Shown piece by piece: positions 1 through 7,162 of a DNA stretch of 9,498 bases (positions within the stretch are counted from its first letter, which is position 1; each line of letters starts with the position of its first letter). The translations under genes were made by a program, and so were the position numbers. Under the pieces are notes generated by a model, which was given only the letters and a program-made list of their open reading frames with translations, was not told where the DNA came from and did no database searches. The stretch is taken from positions 1-9,498 of the forward strand of contig DKYD01000039.1 in NCBI GenBank assembly GCA_002492335.1. Reading direction: 5' to 3'. The DNA is from Lachnospiraceae bacterium UBA7109. GTDB taxonomy: Bacteria > Bacillota > Clostridia > Lachnospirales > Lachnospiraceae.

Positions 1-330
1 TGTTTTTGCCTTTCTGCACAGGCGGTATTAAATACTAGTTTTCCCCAATTCTTTTTTTCCTTTCCCCACTGGTTCACACATTCTGTGGCAGCTCCTATCA
101 CTGCTCCTCCCATCGCTTTTACTAGGACAGTAGCAACTGTACTTGCAAAAGAAACTGAACCCAACGCTCCGCAGGCGGCTCCCGAAACAGCTCCTATGAG
201 AGCGGCTTTTTTCACGTCTTCTCCGTACATACATGCTTCCGCTGCACTAAGACCTGCATTAATAACCGCCCCACAAATCGCACCGGCTATCATAGTCGAT
301 ATCACAAACAGTCCTTCGGAATCCTTTCCG
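1..330 (-). other. Rhs pre-toxin segment (Gly/Ala-rich hydrophobic), toxin tip off the edge
   Basis: After the Rhs core motif NQYVYCLNNPVN the protein continues (residues about 2188-2295) with a Gly/Ala-rich hydrophobic stretch, for example TMIAGAICGAVINAG, IGAVSGAACGALG and AMGGAVIGAATE, then NQWGKEKKNW and VFNTACAERQK. In Rhs/polymorphic toxins this is the junction between the conserved shell and the variable C-terminal effector. The effector itself is not in the window, so its activity cannot be named. Confidence 0.75.
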
Positions 331-3300
331 TTCACCGGATTATTTAGGCAATATACATATTGATTATACTGATTTAAGTTTCCTTGTTCTACCGCCAGTA
401 CACCTGCATCATCTGCACTTACAAACCTTCCGGTCACTGGATCATAATACCTGCTTTTCAGATAATACAGTCCTGTCTCTTCATCATAGCAGTATCCTCT
501 ATACCGGAACGGATTCTTTATACCGATGTCTGTACCTGAAGTATCTGTCATGGAGATTATATTGCCCCATGTGTCATACTGATAGCTTACCACCTGGCTT
601 CCATTGCTGTCAATCAGTCCGATGACATCACCCTGAAGATTATAGATATAATAGTAAGGCGTTCCGTTTAAATCCACAGAGAACAGCTGTCCATCCTGGT
701 CGTATATGAAATGCAGCAGATCCGTGCCATCCTGTATAGCTATGATATCGTCACCATTCCAGTAATAGGTCACTGTCTTCTCCGGATCATGACCATTAAC
801 TGTAGTTTTCTCTACACGCCTTCCGTCAGAATCATAAGCGAAATAATAGGTTTTATCCTTTGTCAGGTGTGTCAGATATTTTCTGTCATACCATGACATG
901 CTCATACCATCCCTGTAACTCAGCGGATTCCCTATTGCATCATAAGTAATCGTCTGTCCGTTATAGCTCGTCATCTGATCTTTCCACTGACTGTTCCCAT
1001 AACCATAGGAAATCGTCTTCTGTACTGTACCCAGTGTTCCGGTTGTATACGCATATTCTTTCTTTGTGGTTATATTTCCACCAATATCATAACTGTAGCA
1101 GATTGTCTTGTTCAGCCACTTATTATTTTCACGGGTCAGCCTGCTTAAGGCGTCATAAGTATACGATGCTTTTAAACTGTTGTTTTCATAAATCTTCTCG
1201 ATATTCCCAATTGCATCATAAGTATACTTTAATGTGCTGCTTCCATTCGTGATACTCTCCGGCAGGGTCGTAGTCTGATAACTTTTTGCTCCCGGCACAT
1301 AAGTATACGATGTCCGGTAATACTTTCCGGTACCGATGCGGACTGCCTTTTCTGTCAGTCTGGACAGCTCATCATAGCTAAGTGTGCTTCTGCGTAAACC
1401 GTCCACACGTATCCCATACATCAGACCCGGTTTCTCTCCACCGGAAGCATTTCCATAAATATAACCTGTCTTTTTCGTGCTGCTTCCAACCTTACTGACC
1501 ACCGATTCTACCCGGTTTTTATCGTCATAACTGATCTGCAGCTTCTGCATAACCGCATTATTTGTACTCTTCCTCTGCTCCATTGCAGTCATCCGCCCAA
1601 TCAGGTCATAACCATACTCGTAAGTAGTGTCGCGTGAGAGGTTCTTATGAACCACAAGGTTGTTATACGCATCATAGGTATTTTCAAATACTGTTTTTTC
1701 ATATCCCGATGAATCTTTATATTTCTGCGATACCAGCCGGAAATCCTTATCGTATTCGTTTGTAACAGTTACACCTTTTCCATAAGTCAGAGACTTTTGC
1801 GGTCCATTGTATGGTAAATACTCATACGTTGCCAGCACTGTATCTCCCACTTTCACCTTTGTCGGATTGCCAAAGACGTCATACTCGAAGTTATAAGTAA
1901 ATCCATTATGTCCGATGCTGCTTAAGCGGTCTGCATTATCATATGTATAGGTGTTGCTGACAGTCGTTCCGCCTACTGTGGCGCTCACCTTTGTCAGCTG
2001 GTCTGTATCGGAATTGTACGTATAATTCGTCACATTCCCTTTTGCATCCGTCACCTTCGTCAGCAGTCTCTGGTCTGCATCATAGGTATTTGTCGTGGTA
2101 TACCCTCTGGCGTCTGTCACAGAAGCCACCTGTTTCCCGTTACTTGTGTAGGTCATGGAGGAAGTGATCTGTTTTCCCCGGTTCTCCAGCACGAACAGCT
2201 TATTCGGCGAATAGTTCTGAAGTTCCTGGCTTCCGTCAGTCACGACCCTTGCTCCGCTTTCCCATGAATTTCCCCGGATTCCCATCCCTTCATTCGAAGC
2301 CGCATTCCAGATTGCATATCCGTTTCCAACCTTTTTAAACTGGAACTTCTGGGCGGTATTTCCGCTGGAAAATGCCCTCAGGATGATTGCCGGACGGCCA
2401 AGTTCCGTATCATTTGCAATTCTTGTGAGCGCCATATCCGGGGCGCACACCGGATGGAGGTAATAATTCCCGCTCGTATCTGCTTTTTTCAACAGAAAGC
2501 CCTGCCCATCACTGCCATTATAATAATACTGCTGAAGCACTGTTCCCGAAGAGGAATATCCGCCCGGCACATCCAGATACTGTCCACTGTGCCTTGCACG
2601 GATCGCAAAAATACTTCCATCCTCCGGTTCATCAGAAACCGTTGTCAAGTCTGCCGGTTCAAAACACCATCTCTGGCGGTCATAGCTGTCATTTGCTCCC
2701 CAGACCGTAACCGCAGCCCCATCTGCTGTACTGTCCGCTGCATTTGTAAGGACCCGTTTATCCCTACTGCATTTCGCTGCAATCTGATAGTCCCCTTTCC
2801 ACTGCGCGGTCAGCTTAAACTTCTGGGCGTCCTTTTTATTATCGCGGACTGCAATATCTACAGCCACACCGTCACTGTTACTTCCATTCTGCACATTTAA
2901 CGCTTTCGTCGTATCATGCCCCGGAAGGAACTGAAAATATCCGGAGCCTGCATCTATGGCCCTCCATTTCTGGTTCCGGCCTCCCTGGAAGCTCTTTAAC
3001 TGCACTGCTGTTCCTGCACCCGTACTGCTTCCCGGCACCTCCAGGTATTTTCCGGATACCTTTTCACGGATATAATACTCCCTTCCTGCTATCACGGCTC
3101 CCTTTCGCCTCTCACCATAAGCAGTCGTTTTAACCGGGTTACCATAAGCGTCATACTGGAACTGATATACTACCTGTTCAGAGCTTGCCGCCCGCCTCAG
3201 ATTCTGTTTTTCATCATATCCATACTCAAAAGACGTCCCGGTAATGTCTGCCATCTTTGTCAGGTTTCCGTTCTTATCATGGGAAAATCCAGAGCTTTCT

Positions 3301-6179
3301 GCCGCTGTTTTTGCAGAAATCAGATTTCCCCCATCATCATATACATAGCTCTCCCCGTCATCCCGGATGATCTGGATACCGTCAAAATACGCGTCATTTG
3401 CATTATTCCCATAGAAAATATGGAACAGGACCGCACGGTACTTCTTCGAGGTATCCCCCATCTGGTCACCCGGGGTAATGGTCTGGTTTACAAACTGCCA
3501 GTCATCTACATACGGGTTAAATGGAATATCCTCATATTTTGTTTTATACTGGCCGTTTTCATCCTTCTCTTCATATTCAAAGCCCACTGTCATGCCGAAC
3601 TCTTTGCCCGGGATCCCTTTTCCTTTTGCCCAGCCGCTGACGGAAAACACGTCATTTTCTGACCCTTCTATCGGAATCCGTTTCCAGAAGCCTTTCCGTT
3701 TATCCGGTTCCCCATAAATGCGCAGGGCACTGCTTCCGTATTTATGCTCCGTTTTATTTATGCCGTCTGCATTTAATGCAGAATTGGTAAGAATACCGGT
3801 AAACGTATTCGGTTCTGTTGCAGATCCCCCTTTTAATTGTTCAAAGCTGCCATTTTCCATCAGGTTAAACTTGTTCGCCATCTCTCCTTCTTCCAGTTGG
3901 AAGCAGGTCATATAACAGGTACCGGTTCCATGGGACAGGACACTTAAGATGCGGATCCTTTTACAGTCAGATGGGACTGTAAAGCTTACGCTCCTTCTCT
4001 GCCATCCGCCTTCAATACTGTCATCCGTAGATTCCTTTATCGTTGCTGATACCCCAAGGGCAGTTTCCGCACCGCTGTCCTTGATCCCGTTAACCCGGAG
4101 GTATACTTCGCCCTGTGAAAGGTTCCGTATCTTATAATAAGCAGAAGCTGTATATTTGCCGGGGCTTAATTCCACGGTCTGCTGTACGCCTGTCTCATCA
4201 TAAGAAATACTGTTTCTCGTTACCATCGCGGATTTACTGCCGATATATCCGGTATCAGAAGATATCTGTACCTGGCTTGTGTCTGCCGGGTATTTATTCC
4301 AATAATTCCACCCATCCTCAAAACGGGTATTCATGAAATAATTCTGAATTGGTTTCATTGTGGAACCCATCCTGCTTAACCGGTTATTCTTATTTCCTTC
4401 CTTATAATAGCCATAGCTTGCCCCGTTTCCATCCTGGTCACAGATGCACACCGGACGTCCGCCCGTATCAAACTGATAAGTATAGATCCGGTTATCCCCT
4501 GTCTTATGAATGTCCCCATCCAATCCCGGCTCTTCGAAGACAGTCATATTTCCATCCATATAAGTAATCTTTACTTCCTGTCCGGCCTGGCTCCCTCTGC
4601 TCTCCGCCATATGGTTTACACGCTTTGTACCGCCATCATCCGTATATCCATAATACATCTGATATTCGTCCGGCGCCTTTACATACATCAGAAGATGGGC
4701 GTAACCTCCGGTTCCATATCCATAGCGGCTTACCTTTCCATCCGGATATGTGATCGTCTTTAAGTCATCCCCCTCATAGGAAAAGTTTGTGATCCGGTTG
4801 ATTTCATCCTTGATCATGTAAAGCTTTCCGTCCGTGTTATAGAAAAGCTTCAGGTAAGACCCGGACGGATCCTTGATTCTGGACAGATACCTTCCATAAG
4901 TATCACTTTCATAGAGGTATTCAATCGCATTTCCATTCGGGTCCACCTCTTTACTCAGAAAACCGTCTTTGTCAAAGATCATCTGCAGCTTTCCTTTTGT
5001 CTCCATGATCATACAGGCATTCCCATCCGAAGCAGGCTCCTGGGTAATGACAAGTCCCAGGCCGTCTTCATCTTTCAACTTGTTGCCGTCTTCCTTGTCT
5101 TTATAAAAATAATGATTTGTCCCATCCTCATCTGTATAGACATAGGGGAAATCTGTGAACCCGGACGCACGCAGCTCCTTCCGGGCGCTCAATCTCCATC
5201 CGCATCCATACCGGCTGGTTCTGCCATCCGCCTCTTTTTTCTCCCTGTCCGCCGCATTATACACATGGGACAGACTGGCCGGGAATCGGTTCCCGCTTGT
5301 GGCTGCATCTGTATGTACTACTACCAGGTTGCCGTTAAAATCATTCACTGAACAGGTTCCTGCCCTTCCGACCGTCTGCTCATGGTAACTGTAATAATCT
5401 TCCAGCCCTTTTGCATCACGGTAATAGAACGTACAGGCCGGATACATCTCTGTTGTAATTCCGCCGCTTACCGGATGATTGGCTGCGACAAATGACGCAT
5501 CCGCACGGGCAGTTTCATCATGCATCTTGAGGCAGATGCCTAAGTTATTTCCCTGATACCACTTACGTACCTGTTTTGTAATGTTGAAGGTTTTTGGCGT
5601 AACATGGGTTACCCCTCCGCTTACCACACTTTTCACTTCTGCCGTATCCAGGACTCTGCCGTTATAAGACGGCTGGTTATTCCATGTTGTACCGCCTGCA
5701 CTCCATGTACCCGTCACTTCATGTGCATCTACGTAAAAGCTGTTTACCGTTCCAGAAGAAAATTTATACTGGTAAACACACAGCCTTGCATCGTAAATAA
5801 CTGCACCTGCCGGAATCCCCGGAAGTGTATTCAGCACAAGGAAGGAGCGGCATCTGCCATAGTTATTACTGTTTCCCACTACGAGTGAACCGTAGCTGCT
5901 GGTAATACTGCTGGACGGATAGTTTTCCCTTACGAAGGTATCCCGGATATTTGTTGTCTTCTGTATCGTTTCCACATTTGGATCAATCATAACCGGATAC
6001 TGCCGTTCTGTAGATCTCAGCCATTCTGCATCTGGCAGAATAGTAAGGACCGTTTCCCCTTTCTTTCCCTCTTCCGTCTCATAAAATACGGTTCCACTGT
6101 AACTGTCCGCCGCATCATACATACAAGGCGCTTTCAGAAGGAAAATTTCCTCACCGGATTCTTCTTCGGAAAAAATCAG
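1..6179 (-). CDS. Giant Rhs/YD-repeat protein, main body (partial; lies downstream of an in-frame TAG)
   Basis: This is the frame-continuous remainder of the gene starting at 6887. It is open from 6179 to the left edge with no further stop, so the C-terminus is missing. Residue numbers count from the ATG at 6887. A DNRLRE/CBM96-like domain spans about 313-485 (NIRDTFVREN; FLVLNTLPGIPAGAVI). YD repeats follow at about 560-845. Two galactose-binding-like modules start near 849 (NYFMNTRFEDG) and 1008 (NLMENGSFEQ, to about 1173). Two ricin-B-type lectin modules lie at about 1270-1411 and 1424-1568 (QKW, QKF, RQRW). A long YD array runs to about 2120. The Rhs core is at about 2125-2187 (GLYYLKSRYYDPVTGRF, NQYVYCLNNPVN), and a Gly/Ala-rich segment follows. 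YD repeats are known to form a shell around a variable C-terminal toxin, so this is probably a contact or secreted toxin carrier with glycan-binding modules. No normal start is obvious after the TAG. The first in-frame ATG (6122) lacks a Shine-Dalgarno sequence; CTG at 6179 has one. It could be a broken gene. Confidence 0.9.
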   Translation of the reverse strand, partial: MIFSEEESGEEIFLLKAPCMYDAADSYSGTVFYETEEGKKGETVLTILPDAEWLRSTERQYPVMIDPNVETIQKTTNIRDTFVRENYPSSSITSSYGSLVVGNSNNYGRCRSFLVLNTLPGIPAGAVIYDARLCVYQYKFSSGTVNSFYVDAHEVTGTWSAGGTTWNNQPSYNGRVLDTAEVKSVVSGGVTHVTPKTFNITKQVRKWYQGNNLGICLKMHDETARADASFVAANHPVSGGITTEMYPACTFYYRDAKGLEDYYSYHEQTVGRAGTCSVNDFNGNLVVVHTDAATSGNRFPASLSHVYNAADREKKEADGRTSRYGCGWRLSARKELRASGFTDFPYVYTDEDGTNHYFYKDKEDGNKLKDEDGLGLVITQEPASDGNACMIMETKGKLQMIFDKDGFLSKEVDPNGNAIEYLYESDTYGRYLSRIKDPSGSYLKLFYNTDGKLYMIKDEINRITNFSYEGDDLKTITYPDGKVSRYGYGTGGYAHLLMYVKAPDEYQMYYGYTDDGGTKRVNHMAESRGSQAGQEVKITYMDGNMTVFEEPGLDGDIHKTGDNRIYTYQFDTGGRPVCICDQDGNGASYGYYKEGNKNNRLSRMGSTMKPIQNYFMNTRFEDGWNYWNKYPADTSQVQISSDTGYIGSKSAMVTRNSISYDETGVQQTVELSPGKYTASAYYKIRNLSQGEVYLRVNGIKDSGAETALGVSATIKESTDDSIEGGWQRRSVSFTVPSDCKRIRILSVLSHGTGTCYMTCFQLEEGEMANKFNLMENGSFEQLKGGSATEPNTFTGILTNSALNADGINKTEHKYGSSALRIYGEPDKRKGFWKRIPIEGSENDVFSVSGWAKGKGIPGKEFGMTVGFEYEEKDENGQYKTKYEDIPFNPYVDDWQFVNQTITPGDQMGDTSKKYRAVLFHIFYGNNANDAYFDGIQIIRDDGESYVYDDGGNLISAKTAAESSGFSHDKNGNLTKMADITGTSFEYGYDEKQNLRRAASSEQVVYQFQYDAYGNPVKTTAYGERRKGAVIAGREYYIREKVSGKYLEVPGSSTGAGTAVQLKSFQGGRNQKWRAIDAGSGYFQFLPGHDTTKALNVQNGSNSDGVAVDIAVRDNKKDAQKFKLTAQWKGDYQIAAKCSRDKRVLTNAADSTADGAAVTVWGANDSYDRQRWCFEPADLTTVSDEPEDGSIFAIRARHSGQYLDVPGGYSSSGTVLQQYYYNGSDGQGFLLKKADTSGNYYLHPVCAPDMALTRIANDTELGRPAIILRAFSSGNTAQKFQFKKVGNGYAIWNAASNEGMGIRGNSWESGARVVTDGSQELQNYSPNKLFVLENRGKQITSSMTYTSNGKQVASVTDARGYTTTNTYDADQRLLTKVTDAKGNVTNYTYNSDTDQLTKVSATVGGTTVSNTYTYDNADRLSSIGHNGFTYNFEYDVFGNPTKVKVGDTVLATYEYLPYNGPQKSLTYGKGVTVTNEYDKDFRLVSQKYKDSSGYEKTVFENTYDAYNNLVVHKNLSRDTTYEYGYDLIGRMTAMEQRKSTNNAVMQKLQISYDDKNRVESVVSKVGSSTKKTGYIYGNASGGEKPGLMYGIRVDGLRRSTLSYDELSRLTEKAVRIGTGKYYRTSYTYVPGAKSYQTTTLPESITNGSSTLKYTYDAIGNIEKIYENNSLKASYTYDALSRLTRENNKWLNKTICYSYDIGGNITTKKEYAYTTGTLGTVQKTISYGYGNSQWKDQMTSYNGQTITYDAIGNPLSYRDGMSMSWYDRKYLTHLTKDKTYYFAYDSDGRRVEKTTVNGHDPEKTVTYYWNGDDIIAIQDGTDLLHFIYDQDGQLFSVDLNGTPYYYIYNLQGDVIGLIDSNGSQVVSYQYDTWGNIISMTDTSGTDIGIKNPFRYRGYCYDEETGLYYLKSRYYDPVTGRFVSADDAGVLAVEQGNLNQYNQYVYCLNNPVNGKDSEGLFVISTMIAGAICGAVINAGLSAAEACMYGEDVKKAALIGAVSGAACGALGSVSFASTVATVLVKAMGGAVIGAATECVNQWGKEKKNWGKLVFNTACAERQK

Positions 6180-6182
6180 CTA
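6180..6182 (-). other. In-frame amber codon (TAG) interrupting the rhs frame
   Basis: Read on the minus strand, codons run GGG TAG CTG ATT. The frame before (6887 to 6183) and after (6179 to 1) is identical. I checked every codon of the downstream frame for TAA, TAG and TGA and found no other stop. Both +1 and -1 shifts at this point meet stops within a few codons, so only in-frame readthrough or re-initiation could produce the downstream part. A sense codon one base away, such as TAC or TAT, would restore the gene. Confidence 0.9.
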
Positions 6183-6887
6183 CCCATTCCCTCCTTTGGA
6201 TAATACAAGTCCCTTGTGGCTGAAACGGAACCTTACCGGTTCCTCTGCCGCCTGCACATTCTTCAGGATAATGTTCTCTTTTACCGTCTCTCCCTGAAGC
6301 AGATACTCCAGATCCATGCCGTCACGGATATCCTCATAGATACCGCCGCTTACATTTCCTGCGGTCTTCATCTTTTCCTGATTCCATGCAGAAGCTTCTG
6401 TTTTTTCTTTCTTCTGCATCCTGCCGGAAGCTTCCATATTTTCTTTCTGCTCCCCGTAAATACGGAAGGCCGCTTTTTTCTTTCCTTCTTTTTGCTTTTC
6501 TTCTTTTTGCTCTTTTTCCTTTCTGGCTTCTTTCACATCTTCCAGCCCCCAGAATAGCTTATGGTTCCCTTTCTTTAAGGTGACGAGCTTTTTCGAATCT
6601 CCATGTCTTGCAAACTTTACCTTCACACAAGCAGCTTTATTCTCATAGCCTTCTTCTCCGGTATTTTCTTCCCGAAGAGAGTTATCAATCTCTTTCCACT
6701 CCCCATCCTCTTCATAGTGGATCGGGAAAGGGTAAACTGCCGCAATTCCTCCGTGATTCTCTGTCAGGAAATATTTCGTATTCCTGTCTCTTTTCTCCAC
6801 CTGTTCTACTATAATCTTTGATTCTTTTACTTTGGCAGGTTCTGCCGGACTCTGCACTTTTTTTGTTTCATTCATTCTTTCACTCAT
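6180..6887 (-). CDS. N-terminal part of the Rhs/WapA-like protein, ending at a TAG
   Basis: A 235-codon ORF starts at the ATG at 6887, with AAAGGA (plus positions 6897-6902) 9 nt upstream. An in-frame TAA lies three codons before the ATG, so the start cannot move upstream. The first 35 residues are charged and show no signal peptide. Residues about 36-116 (RNTKYFLTENHGGIAAVYPF; EDGEWKEIDNS) resemble the N-terminal region of Firmicutes WapA-like/DNRLRE wall proteins. Residues about 117-180 are a Lys/Glu-rich low-complexity stretch. Residues 183-230 (YEDIRDGMDLEYLLQGE; IILKNVQ; RFRFSHKGLVLS) return to the conserved domain. That domain plainly continues past the TAG in the same frame (LIFSEEESGEEIFLLKAP, then LTILPDAEWL and YPVMIDP). 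The ORF is thus the start of the giant gene rather than a complete protein. If translation stops here, the product is a truncated cytosolic fragment. Confidence 0.85.
   Translation of the reverse strand: MSERMNETKKVQSPAEPAKVKESKIIVEQVEKRDRNTKYFLTENHGGIAAVYPFPIHYEEDGEWKEIDNSLREENTGEEGYENKAACVKVKFARHGDSKKLVTLKKGNHKLFWGLEDVKEARKEKEQKEEKQKEGKKKAAFRIYGEQKENMEASGRMQKKEKTEASAWNQEKMKTAGNVSGGIYEDIRDGMDLEYLLQGETVKENIILKNVQAAEEPVRFRFSHKGLVLSKGGNG
6189..6197 (-). promoter_or_regulatory. Strong internal Shine-Dalgarno just upstream of the TAG
   Basis: The minus strand reads AAAGGAGGG, complementary to the 16S 3' end. GGAGG ends 10 nt before the CTG codon (6179-6177) that follows the TAG. The ATG only 2 nt after GGAGG opens a three-codon frame (ATG GGT AGC TGA) and is badly spaced. 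The site could support termination-coupled re-initiation at a non-AUG codon, or it may simply encode Lys-Gly-Gly by chance. Confidence 0.5.
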
Positions 6888-6895
6888 CTTTCTTT

Positions 6896-6902
6896 ATCCT
6901 TT
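6896..6902 (-). promoter_or_regulatory. Ribosome binding site of the rhs gene
   Basis: The minus strand reads AAAGGAT, with GGA ending 9 nt before the ATG at 6887. Together with the in-frame TAA just upstream of the ATG it fixes the start codon. A second ATG four codons later (6875) is less well placed. Confidence 0.65.
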
Positions 6903-6906
6903 CTTT

Positions 6907-6973
6907 TCAATTCAGGACGTAGTAAAATTAAAAATTTCTACGTCCCCTGTTAATAATTTCACATCAATTCAGG
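6907..6973. repeat. Direct 10-bp repeat TCAATTCAGG (two copies)
   Basis: Exact copies lie at 6907-6916 and 6964-6973, 57 bp apart. On the rhs RNA each reads CCUGAAUUGA at the 3' side of a hairpin. Both can pair with the AUUCAG segment (6990-6995 on the plus coordinates), so two mutually exclusive leader folds are possible. Confidence 0.5.
6915..6945 (-). repeat. Perfect 8-bp inverted repeat (hairpin) just upstream of the rhs RBS
   Basis: GGACGTAG (6915-6922) and CTACGTCC (6938-6945) are exact inverted copies around a 15-nt A/T-only loop. In the rhs leader RNA this would form a hairpin ending about 12 nt before the ribosome binding site. No U-run follows, so it is not an intrinsic terminator. 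It may be a DNA operator or an RNA structure controlling translation. Confidence 0.65.
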
Positions 6974-6995
6974 CTTTTGAAATGCAAAGCTGAAT
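6967..6995 (-). repeat. Second leader hairpin, 10-bp stem with one bulge
   Basis: ATTCAG plus CTTT (6967-6972, 6974-6977, with 6973 bulged) pairs with AAAG plus CTGAAT (6986-6995) around an 8-nt loop. It lies in the transcribed rhs leader, and no U-run follows on the minus strand. Its left arm overlaps one copy of the repeated 10-mer. Confidence 0.5.
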
Positions 6996-7037
6996 CGTTA
7001 TTAATCTCCCGGAAGTTTTGTTTTATAGAATTACGTA

Positions 7038-7058
7038 TTCCAGCAACTTTCCAGTAAC
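7038..7058. repeat. Tandem near-identical 10-mers with 11-bp period
   Basis: TTCCAGCAAC (7038-7047) and TTCCAGTAAC (7049-7058) differ at one base and are offset by 11 bp, about one helical turn. This is the layout of direct-repeat regulator sites of the OmpR/PhoB type. They lie inside the rhs leader and about 28 bp upstream of the -35 box of the plus-strand promoter at 7086. No regulator can be identified from the sequence. Confidence 0.4.
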
Positions 7059-7068
7059 CGATGGCCTG

Positions 7069-7078
7069 CCGGCGCCGG
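7069..7078. repeat. 10-bp GC palindrome CCGGCGCCGG
   Basis: This is a perfect palindrome, all G/C, in an otherwise A/T-rich intergenic region. It sits 7 bp upstream of the -35 box of the plus-strand promoter and within the rhs leader. It could be a dimeric regulator site or a structured leader element. No U-run follows on either strand. Confidence 0.4.
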
Positions 7079-7085
7079 AAAACAC

Positions 7086-7114
7086 TTGACAACTCTTCTG
7101 CGAAATGATATATT
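7086..7114 (+). promoter_or_regulatory. Consensus-like sigma-A promoter facing right, opposing the rhs promoter
   Basis: TTGACA (7086-7091), a 17-bp spacer and TATATT (7109-7114) predict a start near 7121. No credible ORF follows before 7515. The RNA would run antisense to the 50-codon small ORF and through the rhs promoter, or on to the SLH gene as a leader of about 390 nt. The match is strong, but activity is unproven. Confidence 0.5.
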
Positions 7115-7162
7115 TTCTACAGAACAAATGTTTCTTTACTGAGTTCCGTAATTCATGGTTCT

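Noticed and set aside
28..234. 68-codon minus-strand ORF
   Set aside because: It is out of frame within the Rhs pre-toxin segment; its Arg/Ser/Cys-rich translation is a frame shadow.
85..5888. Many plus-strand ORFs of 60-148 codons across the left two-thirds
   Set aside because: They are antisense shadows of the continuous minus-strand rhs frame. They show low-complexity Cys/His/Ser/Arg-rich translations and no sensible ribosome binding sites or families.
6180..6190. Programmed frameshift at the TAG (release-factor-2 style, with upstream SD)
   Set aside because: Both +1 and -1 frames hit stops within a few codons, while the coding continuation is in the original frame.
6915..6945. Intrinsic terminator in the rhs leader
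   Set aside because: The hairpin is perfect, but the minus-strand sequence after it is UGAAUUGAAAAG with no U-run.
6960..7070. Possible c-di-GMP-I (GEMM) riboswitch on the plus strand, suggested by ATGCAAAGC and GTAACCGATGG
   Set aside because: The two fragments resemble parts of the motif, but the other conserved blocks and spacing are missing and no gene follows closely on that strand.
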